Both the position numbers and the translations under genes were made by a program. Shown in pieces: positions 36,056 to 43,017 of a DNA stretch of 64,000 nt. This DNA is from Serratia marcescens subsp. marcescens ATCC 13880 (GTDB lineage Bacteria; Pseudomonadota; Gammaproteobacteria; Enterobacterales; Enterobacteriaceae): the NCBI RefSeq assembly GCF_017299535.1, contig NZ_CP071238.1:3782001-3846000 (forward strand), written 5' to 3'. Below the pieces are notes generated by a model. The model was not told where the DNA came from and ran no database searches. It saw only the letters and a list, made by a program, of their open reading frames with translations. The number at the start of each line of letters is the position of its first letter. Position 1 is the stretch's first letter.

Positions 36056-36688
36056 TTGGGGCAGGATTATGCGTTGGTCGTTGATGACCATCCATTGGTA
36101 GCAAGCGGCATCGCCAATTTTCTCAGCACGCATTGCCGATTCAAACAGGCGCATGTGGTGACCAATGAAGAGAGTTGCTACCGCCATATTAGGGAAAATG
36201 GCCCACCGCGTTTACTGGTGATCGATTTTTGGCTCTCTTCCGGTACAGCGTTGAAATTACTCAAAGAAGTAAAACAACGTTATCCGCAGGTGCGGATTTT
36301 GGTGGTCAGCGGCGACGAGAATAACGATATATGGCAGAAAGTTAATAATGCCGGCGGGCATGGATTCGTGTTAAAAAACGAGCCACCGGAATTATTCGCC
36401 AGGGCGGTTTTTGCGCTGAACAATAATCAGGAATGGTTCCCTGACGGTAATGAAGCCACCGTTAAAAGCCACCATGAACACTTAAATAAATTCAATTTAA
36501 CGCCGAGGCAAATCGACGTATTAACTATGATGCTGCGCGGCCTGCCAAATAAAAGAATTGCGACGCAACTGTCTATTTCCGAACCCACCGTCAAAGAACA
36601 TATCAGCAATATATTGAAAAAGATCGGCGTCAACAGCCGGGTGGAAGCCATCACGCTGTTGCACGGCAAACGGGATCCGTCGTCATGA
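36056..36688 (+). CDS. LuxR/NarL-type response regulator
   Basis: A 210-residue two-component regulator. The receiver domain has the acidic pocket VVDDHP and the phospho-acceptor Asp57 in LLVIDFWLSSG; the C-terminal LuxR-type helix-turn-helix reads LTPRQIDVLTMMLRGLPNKRIA followed by SEPTVKEHISNIL. The start is TTG, supported by AGGAG six bases upstream and by the position at which the receiver domain begins. The stop overlaps the start of the sensor kinase as ATGA. The regulated genes are unknown. Confidence 0.88.
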   Translation: MGQDYALVVDDHPLVASGIANFLSTHCRFKQAHVVTNEESCYRHIRENGPPRLLVIDFWLSSGTALKLLKEVKQRYPQVRILVVSGDENNDIWQKVNNAGGHGFVLKNEPPELFARAVFALNNNQEWFPDGNEATVKSHHEHLNKFNLTPRQIDVLTMMLRGLPNKRIATQLSISEPTVKEHISNILKKIGVNSRVEAITLLHGKRDPSS

Positions 36689-38466
36689 GGTTTTTCCAGC
36701 ATTTACAAAATGATGGCATCTCCCCGCGCGCGCAGATCCGCCTGCTGGACAACACCTTCATGCGGCTGGTGTTCAGCTTCACCGCCGTGCCTTTCGTCGG
36801 CATCCCGTTCGCCATCTGGATTTATTTGCTGGGCGACAAGCTCGGCCCAACCATTACCTGGATCATCGTTTACCTGCTATGCGCCGTGGCGATCCGAATA
36901 GGGCATCGGCGCTACCAGCGCGAAGCCAAAGAGAATGATGAAGACGCCGTGCTGCGCCGCTGGCTGCCGCGTATTAATAAGGTGGCCTTTATTCACGGGT
37001 TGGGGATCTCATCACTCTATTTAATTACGCCGCAGACCCATAACTTTGACTTTTTCCTGCTGCTCAATATCAGCATCGCCGCGATCGTCGCCGCCAACGC
37101 AACGCACCTGACGCCCGTCATCAGCACCTTTACCCGCTTTTTCTTCGCCTCCTGGGGGCTGCTGAACCTCGGCATCATCTGGCGGCTGGAAGACGTGATG
37201 TTCATCGTGCTGATGCTGAACTTGTTGTACGGCTTCGCCATTTACCGCCACGCATTAACCTCGCATGCGTTCTTTATTCAGCAGGCGCTGCTCGAAGAGC
37301 AAAGCTCGCGCCTGGCGGAGCAGTTCCGCCAGGCTAAAGAAGAGGCGGAACAGGCGCTGTTGGACAAGAACCAGTTCCTGACCACCGCCAGCCACGATCT
37401 GCGCCAGCCGGTGCACGCCATGGGCTTTCTGATCGAGGCCATCATCCACAAAAACCGCGACGACAGCCTGACGCCGCAGCTGCTGGATCTGCAGCAGAGC
37501 GTGCGTTCGGTGCATTTGATGTTCAATTCGCTGCTCGATCTCAGCAAAATCGAATCCGGCAACGTGCGCACCGCCGCCACCCATGTGGATATCGGCGCCC
37601 TGCTCGACTCGGTGGTCACCCTGTTCCGCGAAGAGGCCAACAGCCGCGCCCTGACGCTGCGCACCTGGCGCCCCAGACAGCGTATCAGCGTGATGGGCGA
37701 TCCGCTGCTGGTGCGGCAATCGCTGATCAACCTGATCCAGAACGCCCTGCGCTACACGCAACGGGGCGGCGTGCTGATCGCCATCCGCCCGCGCGGCGCC
37801 GAGTGCCTGGTGGAAGTGTGGGACACCGGCGTGGGCATCGCCGACGAAGAGAAAAGCAAAATCTTCTCCCCTTACTACCGCCCCGAGCTGGCGTGGAAAA
37901 TCGACAGCGCCGGCCACGGGCTGGGGCTGGCGGTGGTGGCGCGCTGCGCCAAGCTGATGAAGGTGAAGTACGGCATGCACTCCGTCGAAGGCAAAGGATC
38001 GCGTTTCTGGATGCGCTTCACGCAATACATCGGCGAAGACAAAGCGCCGGAAACCGCGGCCGCCTACGACAACACCGCCACGCCTACCCGCTATGCGCCA
38101 CTGCGCGGCGCCTGCCTGGTGGTGGACGATGATCCCTTGGTGACCTCCGCCTGGGAGAGCCTGATGAGCACCTGGGGCATCACCGTGCGCTGCGCAGCCT
38201 CCGCCGAGGAAGCCTTCGCCATCGTCGACGACGGTTTTACGCCGTTCGCCGTGCTGTGCGACCAGCGCCTGCGTTCCGGCGAGAGCGGTTTCGACATCCT
38301 GAAAGCGCTGTTCGAACGCCTGCCGGACGTGAGCGGCGCGATGGTCAGCGGCGAGTTCAATTCGCAAATATTGCAAGAGGCCGAGCAGGAAGGCTATCTG
38401 GTGCTGCGCAAGCCGCTGGAACCGGCCAGGCTGCATGCGCTGCTGACGCAGTGGGGGGCGGGTTAA
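36685..38466 (+). CDS. Hybrid sensor histidine kinase with C-terminal receiver domain
   Basis: A 593-residue membrane kinase. Residues about 28-190 hold five or six helices; a coiled-coil (about 198-230) leads to the HisKA box with His237 in TTASHDLRQPVHAM; the ATPase domain shows NLIQNALRYTQ, DTGVGIADEE and GHGLGLAVV; a C-terminal receiver domain has VVDDDP and the acceptor Asp in AVLCDQRLRSGE near residue 530. There is no large periplasmic sensor, so the signal is probably sensed in the membrane. It pairs with the LuxR-type regulator just upstream. It converges on the small microcin-like gene at 38564. Confidence 0.88.
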   Translation: MRFFQHLQNDGISPRAQIRLLDNTFMRLVFSFTAVPFVGIPFAIWIYLLGDKLGPTITWIIVYLLCAVAIRIGHRRYQREAKENDEDAVLRRWLPRINKVAFIHGLGISSLYLITPQTHNFDFFLLLNISIAAIVAANATHLTPVISTFTRFFFASWGLLNLGIIWRLEDVMFIVLMLNLLYGFAIYRHALTSHAFFIQQALLEEQSSRLAEQFRQAKEEAEQALLDKNQFLTTASHDLRQPVHAMGFLIEAIIHKNRDDSLTPQLLDLQQSVRSVHLMFNSLLDLSKIESGNVRTAATHVDIGALLDSVVTLFREEANSRALTLRTWRPRQRISVMGDPLLVRQSLINLIQNALRYTQRGGVLIAIRPRGAECLVEVWDTGVGIADEEKSKIFSPYYRPELAWKIDSAGHGLGLAVVARCAKLMKVKYGMHSVEGKGSRFWMRFTQYIGEDKAPETAAAYDNTATPTRYAPLRGACLVVDDDPLVTSAWESLMSTWGITVRCAASAEEAFAIVDDGFTPFAVLCDQRLRSGESGFDILKALFERLPDVSGAMVSGEFNSQILQEAEQEGYLVLRKPLEPARLHALLTQWGAG

Positions 38467-38501
38467 CTGCGTCGATGGCGCACGTTATCCGCCAGCAATA
38501 A

Positions 38502-38534
38502 GGCAGGCTTAATGAATAAAACATTAAGCCTGCC
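38502..38534. terminator. Bidirectional hairpin between the kinase gene and the microcin-like gene
   Basis: GGCAGGCTTAATG (38502-38514) and CATTAAGCCTGCC (38522-38534) form a perfect 13-bp stem with a seven-base A-rich loop. It lies between two converging genes. There is no long T run beyond the stem. Confidence 0.5.
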
Positions 38535-38563
38535 GCATATTACGCTGCGTTATCTAAATACGA

Positions 38564-38758
38564 TTAATCGCATTTAGGCGGTTTTGGTTTGCAGACCGGC
38601 GGCTCAGGTTTACATACCGGCGGTTTTGGTGTGCAACCGCCCCAGGCATTATTCCACGCGTTTCCCCAGCTGTTAACAACCTTGCCGATGATAGCCAAAC
38701 CCAGGCCAATCGTTGCGCCGTTCACCTGCTGAACTTCTGTTGAGTTTAATTCTCTCAT
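38564..38758 (-). CDS. Putative class II microcin precursor with Cys/Pro heptad tail
   Basis: A 64-residue peptide. The first 15 residues, MRELNSTEVQQVNGA, fit the double-glycine-type leader of class II microcins (compare the MccV leader MRTLTLNELDSVSGG), with predicted cleavage after Gly14-Ala15. The 49-residue core starts with a hydrophobic Gly-rich segment (TIGLGLAIIGKVV), continues with a Trp/Asn-rich part, and ends with three exact seven-residue units C-x-P-x-P-P-x plus a final Cys-Asp; cysteines fall at 42, 49, 56 and 63. GGAG precedes the ATG. It lies downstream of the CvaA/CvaB-like exporter genes on the same strand. No immunity gene was recognised. Confidence 0.78.
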   Translation of the reverse strand: MRELNSTEVQQVNGATIGLGLAIIGKVVNSWGNAWNNAWGGCTPKPPVCKPEPPVCKPKPPKCD

Positions 38759-38808
38759 TTTTCATCTCCATTCACTAAAAATAATCAATTTAAAAAGACT
38801 GCTTTTTA

Positions 38809-38823
38809 TGAACCGTCGGTTCA
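38809..38823. promoter_or_regulatory. 15-bp palindrome upstream of the microcin-like gene
   Basis: TGAACCG-T-CGGTTCA is a perfect palindrome about 50 bases before the peptide start, in an AT-rich gap after the ABC transporter gene. It could be an operator for the peptide gene's own promoter. The binding protein is unknown. Confidence 0.35.
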
Positions 38824-38879
38824 CGCTTTAGGTATAAGACGCTCAATAAATTAACTCAATAACGAAAATCTTAATCAAA

Positions 38880-38911
38880 GGTGAAATAAATATAAAATTT
38901 TATATTTCACC
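38880..38911 (-). terminator. AT-rich hairpin just after the ABC transporter gene
   Basis: GGTGAAATA and TATTTCACC form a 9-bp stem, and the interior holds the palindrome ATAAAATTTTAT. It starts seven bases past the transporter stop. It may be a weak terminator or processing site separating exporter and peptide genes. Confidence 0.35.
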
Positions 38912-38917
38912 AAACAA

Positions 38918-41032
38918 TTATGTCATTGCATGTACAGATTGCAATGTAATTACCCGATCTGCCGATGCAATCGTCGATGGCCGATGAGCAATGATAACGC
39001 GGGTCATTTTCAACGAGGATATGGCTTCGTTCACCCTTTTTTCATTATCCAGATCCAAATGACTGGTCGCTTCGTCCATAAACAGAATACTGGGCCTTCG
39101 ATATAATGCGCGGGCGATAAGAACCCGCTGTTTTTGCCCGCCGGAAAGGCTACCCCCCAATTCGCCCACCAACGTTTCATATCCCATCGGCATTTTCATA
39201 ATGTCGTCGTGAATATTGCAATGCTTGGCGCATTCAACGATAAATTCCGTATCGGGATGAGCATCAAAACTGCATATGTTCTCGGCAATTGAACCGGCAA
39301 GCAGTTTATCTTCTTGCAATACACACGCGATGCACTCCCGATAATTATTAATGCCGATATCATGAATGTTAATGCCGTTGATAAACAAGCGCCCTTCCGT
39401 CGGTTCCAACAGCCCACACATCAGCTTCATCAACGTGGTTTTGCCGACGCCTGAAGGCCCGACGATCGCCACGCTTTCTCCCGCCGCAATCTGCAGGCTG
39501 AGCCCGGGGATCACTGGGCGCGAAAGGCTGTCATATTGATAAAGCAGATCGCGCACTTCAAAAGTCACCGCCTCGTTGGGATTGCATATCTTGCGATAGG
39601 GCTTCTCTTCCTCTGTCGTAGAAAGCACGATGTCCGCCAGCCTTTCATTATGCAAATTCAGCATTCGCAGCCGAATGACCATATCGATAAGATTTGACGC
39701 GCGATCGGAGAATTGCCCCCGATAGGCATTAAAGGCGACAAACATGCCTAATGTCATTTGACTGTCGATCACTAAAGACGCGCCTAACCACAAGATAACG
39801 ATTTGATCGCAGGCCGCAAGAAACGCATTCACGCCGCCAAAGAACATATCGAGCTTCGTCACCCGAATATTGGCGTTTGCCGTATCGATATTTAAATTTA
39901 GCCAGAACTGCGAACGCGTTCCCGCCAACCCCAACGACTTCAGCGTCGCGATGCTGTACAACGTCTCCATAAAATGTGAGCTGGCTTTCGCCGACTTCAC
40001 CAATTGCTCCTCGGACGCTTGCCGATAATAGCGATAGGTCGAAAGGCGCAGCAGAACATATAAGACCGTAAAGCCGGAGGCTACCCATACCAGCCAGCCG
40101 CCGTACATGAACATCATGATAAATACGCCGACCGACATGATGCCATCAATGATGCTGGAAACGATACTGGTGGTAAACGTGGTGCGAATGGCGTCCAGCG
40201 AGCCAAAGCGCGATTGAATATCACCCAGCTTGCGCTTTTCAAAATAGGCAAGCGGGAGCTTCATCAAATGATCAAACAGCCCTGATTTCCACTGTATATC
40301 GATCAGCGCGCCCATCACGATGGAGATCCACGAGCGAAACATCGAAACACAGGTGCGGAACAAGATAAAAAACAGTAAACCGACGCAAATAATGACCAAT
40401 AAATTATGGTCGCCGGCCTGGATGACGTGGTCCATCACCAACTGAGTCCCGACGGGCATCAGCAGGTTGACGGCCTCAATGACCAGCGACAGAGCGAAAA
40501 TTTTTACCAGCGCGCTTTTAAGACCGGTGACATTGTTGAGCAGTTTTCTAAAGTGCAGGCGGTTTTTCTGCACCACAGGCGTGAATTCACTGCTTGGCCA
40601 TACCTCTAAAGCTATTCCGGTAAAATGCAGGGAAAACTCCTGCAGGCCGATAACCCGGCGGCCAAATGCCGGATCGTGCAGGGTTATCCGTCCACCGCGA
40701 ATGTTGACCAGGACCACAAAGTGATTCATATCCCAGTGCAATATGCAGGGCCTTTTCACCTGGTGAATCTCATCCAGGCTCAAGGATAAAGCCCGCGTTT
40801 TCAAATTGAGATTCTCGGCGATCGCGATCAGCGAGCTCAGGGTGGCGCCGCGGGCCGATATATCAAACTTCTGGCGCATCGACAGCATATCGATGTGCAT
40901 GCCGTAATAGCCGCACACCATCGCTAAACTGGCCAGCCCGCATTCGGCGGCCTCCGTTTGCAAGACCTGCGGCACTTTTCTTCTGAGCGACAGGTTTAGC
41001 TTGCCAACGATATTCTCATAAACTTTATTCAC
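38918..41032 (-). CDS. cvaB: Peptidase-containing ABC exporter, CvaB-like
   Basis: A 704-residue PCAT transporter that resembles the colicin/microcin V exporter CvaB along its length. The N-terminal C39 peptidase is complete: Gln and catalytic Cys in LQTEAAECGLA (Cys31), His in HWDMNHFVVL (His104) and Asp in LHDPAFG (Asp120). Six membrane helices follow, then an ATPase with Walker A GPSGVGKTT, signature LSGGQKQR, Walker B ILFMDE and the switch His in IIAHRPS. It should cut leader peptides after GG/GA and export the core with CvaA and TolC. The GTG at 41032 aligns with CvaB; a GTG at 41050 is possible. It overlaps the cvaA-like gene. Confidence 0.93.
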   Translation of the reverse strand: MNKVYENIVGKLNLSLRRKVPQVLQTEAAECGLASLAMVCGYYGMHIDMLSMRQKFDISARGATLSSLIAIAENLNLKTRALSLSLDEIHQVKRPCILHWDMNHFVVLVNIRGGRITLHDPAFGRRVIGLQEFSLHFTGIALEVWPSSEFTPVVQKNRLHFRKLLNNVTGLKSALVKIFALSLVIEAVNLLMPVGTQLVMDHVIQAGDHNLLVIICVGLLFFILFRTCVSMFRSWISIVMGALIDIQWKSGLFDHLMKLPLAYFEKRKLGDIQSRFGSLDAIRTTFTTSIVSSIIDGIMSVGVFIMMFMYGGWLVWVASGFTVLYVLLRLSTYRYYRQASEEQLVKSAKASSHFMETLYSIATLKSLGLAGTRSQFWLNLNIDTANANIRVTKLDMFFGGVNAFLAACDQIVILWLGASLVIDSQMTLGMFVAFNAYRGQFSDRASNLIDMVIRLRMLNLHNERLADIVLSTTEEEKPYRKICNPNEAVTFEVRDLLYQYDSLSRPVIPGLSLQIAAGESVAIVGPSGVGKTTLMKLMCGLLEPTEGRLFINGINIHDIGINNYRECIACVLQEDKLLAGSIAENICSFDAHPDTEFIVECAKHCNIHDDIMKMPMGYETLVGELGGSLSGGQKQRVLIARALYRRPSILFMDEATSHLDLDNEKRVNEAISSLKMTRVIIAHRPSTIASADRVITLQSVHAMT

Positions 41033-42302
41033 GAAGTGGCCCCGACACACTGTTTTTCATGTCATAAAATGGCGCGAACATCCATTGGTAGATGGGTCTT
41101 TTCTCCAGGAAAAGCGTGGCTTGCGCCTTCATGCCGCTTGAAAGGTTCAGCTGCTTTCCCTGATAGCCGAACTGCGTGTTATCGATAGCCACCAGCACTT
41201 TGTAGTACGACTCAACCAGTTCAGCCGATTGCCGAGTTGGCGAACTGCTGTAAGTGGACATTTCCTGAATCGATGCGGGAACATAAGCGATGCTTTCGAT
41301 CACGCCGGGAAACTGACCAAATTTTTCATACGGAAAGGCGTCATAACGAACGTTGATATGATCGCCTCGGCTCACGTAAGGCACGCTGCTGTTGGGCAAC
41401 CATAAAACCAAATAATAGATGGCATGATTACTGGGGATTAATTGCGCCAGGCTGTCCCCCGTATTGACCATTTGCCCAGGCGTCACGCTGAGCGATTCAA
41501 CGCGCCCGTCCGCCGGCGCATTGACAATCAATGAGCCGCTGGCGTCCGCTTCGGCCAGCTGCCGCAGGAGGTCATTGCGCTGAAATTGATATTGCGAGAT
41601 TTGATTATCGAAATCGGACGCTCTTGTCGCGAGATCGCTATTCAGATTAGTTATCTGCAAAGACTCTTGAATGCTTTGGTTATAGAGACTGTGGAACGTG
41701 CTCTGCTGCTGATAGTAGAGGTAAACCTGGTTATTCAGCTGATCCCGATTAATGAGCCCCTTACTGCGATACTCATCGTAATTTTTCATGGTTTCGCGCA
41801 TAAAGTTAACGCCGTTGCGTGAATTTTCGACCATCTGTTTGGACTGGCTGTGCGCCAGTTTATATTGGTCAATCTGCGCTTGCAGATTGACCAAGGTCGT
41901 TTTCTTGTTCGCCTCCAATTTGGCGATGATGCTATCGACCTGCGCCAGTTGATTTTCTATCGCCTGCCGCGTGCTTGCGCTGACGGTGCCGGAATCCGTC
42001 ACCCTGCTGACGTCTATCTGATAAAGATGCTGCCCTTTTTTTACCTGATCGCCCACATTGACAAAGCGTTGTGCAATGAATCCCTGCTGAGTAGCAAATA
42101 TGTTGACCGATCTTGGCAGCGTCGTGACCTCTCCGCCCACGCTGATACGCCGGGTATAACCGCCATAGGTCACGAAAATGATCAGCACAGAAACGAATGA
42201 AAGTGAAATGCCCGCGATGACCCAGGCCGGCAACCCTGCAATTAACAATGCTTTTCCTGCCCATTTAGAACGACTATGCGATAAGGCCTCTTCCCTAAAC
42301 AA
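41025..42302 (-). CDS. cvaA: Microcin export membrane fusion protein, CvaA-like
   Basis: A 425-residue HlyD-family adaptor. The N terminus MFREEALSHSRSKWAGKALL and the C terminus LFLEKRPIYQWMFAPFYDM closely follow CvaA of the microcin V system. One membrane helix (about 22-47) anchors it; a biotinyl-lipoyl-like domain and a long coiled coil (about 100-245) follow. It links the CvaB-like ABC transporter with TolC. The start is TTG, which gives the N terminus expected from CvaA; GGAGAGG lies upstream. Its stop overlaps the start of the ABC gene. Confidence 0.92.
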   Translation of the reverse strand: MFREEALSHSRSKWAGKALLIAGLPAWVIAGISLSFVSVLIIFVTYGGYTRRISVGGEVTTLPRSVNIFATQQGFIAQRFVNVGDQVKKGQHLYQIDVSRVTDSGTVSASTRQAIENQLAQVDSIIAKLEANKKTTLVNLQAQIDQYKLAHSQSKQMVENSRNGVNFMRETMKNYDEYRSKGLINRDQLNNQVYLYYQQQSTFHSLYNQSIQESLQITNLNSDLATRASDFDNQISQYQFQRNDLLRQLAEADASGSLIVNAPADGRVESLSVTPGQMVNTGDSLAQLIPSNHAIYYLVLWLPNSSVPYVSRGDHINVRYDAFPYEKFGQFPGVIESIAYVPASIQEMSTYSSSPTRQSAELVESYYKVLVAIDNTQFGYQGKQLNLSSGMKAQATLFLEKRPIYQWMFAPFYDMKNSVSGPLRE

Positions 42303-42622
42303 ATTCTGACCTCTCCATATATAGCGACACCGTTAATTTTTATCTTATCCATGGCCCAACACGGCGCTTATTTAGATTTAGTCCTTGTTGGCAAAACCCA
42401 CAAGTAATAATAATCTTAAAAAATCATAAAACTGCTTAAACGTCACAAAAAGTGCGACCCTAATATTAGCGACGGCGTTATGAGTTGCATATTTCAACGC
42501 CGACCTCTTTAATCTAAGCGTATTCTCATCAAGCCGTCATTCACAGAGGCCGCGAGAATTAAGTGGCGAAACGCTTTACGTTTCGTTCTTGAGGCATAGG
42601 GATAAAGTTGAAAGGATTTACT
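42303..42622. other. Divergent promoter region between cvaA-like and second peptide gene
   Basis: About 320 AT-rich bases between the exporter operon (minus strand) and the second leader-peptide gene (plus strand). It must hold promoters for both. A perfect 7-bp hairpin CGAAACG-CTTTA-CGTTTCG (42567-42585) lies in the leader of the second gene, 38 bases before its start. Only reading frames below 20 codons were seen. Confidence 0.5.
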
Positions 42623-42940
42623 ATGAAAGAGCTAAATACTGCAGAGATCGAAATCGTTTCTGGTGCTGGGATTATTTCCGATACGGCAAGCTTTGTATCA
42701 GGATTTGCCGGCGATGTTGTCATTGATACCGTAAAATTGGCCAATGATGCGCTTAATACCCGATTGATCTCTTCCGTAGGCCAAGGGTTCAACGCGATCG
42801 GTTTTGGCTTGGGCGCCGTTCATAATGTCGCGGACTCGCTTGGCTATGCGGCATTTAAAAGCGTTGCAGCCGTAGGCTCCCTGCTGGGCGGGGATGCAAG
42901 CCGTATCGAATATCATTACGAGAAAGAATGGGGTGCTTGA
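42623..42940 (+). CDS. Putative second class II microcin-like secreted peptide
   Basis: A 105-residue protein. It starts MKELNTAEIEIVSGAG, which has the same pattern as the 38564-38758 peptide and class II microcin leaders (M-R/K-E-L-N-x-x-E-x-x-x-V-x-G-A), with predicted cleavage after Gly14-Ala15. The 90-residue remainder is Gly/Ala/Val-rich with repeated hydrophobic stretches (FVSGFAGDVVIDTV; AIGFGLGAVHNVADSLGYAAF; SVAAVGSLLGG) and no cysteine. AAAGGA precedes the ATG at 42623. It is divergent from the CvaAB-like exporter. A toxin is the leading idea; a secreted accessory protein is possible. Confidence 0.75.
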   Translation: MKELNTAEIEIVSGAGIISDTASFVSGFAGDVVIDTVKLANDALNTRLISSVGQGFNAIGFGLGAVHNVADSLGYAAFKSVAAVGSLLGGDASRIEYHYEKEWGA

Positions 42941-42975
42941 AAACAAGCGAATCCCTCTGAAAGATTAATGATGCT

Positions 42976-43003
42976 AACCACCTGCCCAATCAGGTGGTTA
43001 TTT
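42976..43003. terminator. Bidirectional terminator hairpin between the second peptide gene and the FAD oxidoreductase gene
   Basis: AACCACCTG and CAGGTGGTT form a 9-bp stem with a CCCAAT loop between two converging genes; a short ATTTC tract follows on the plus strand. Confidence 0.6.
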
Positions 43004-43017
43004 CAATTACGCACTCA

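Noticed and set aside
38502..38534. Possible integron-like or attachment-site palindrome
   Set aside because: It is a simple hairpin between convergent genes, and no integrase gene or second copy is visible.
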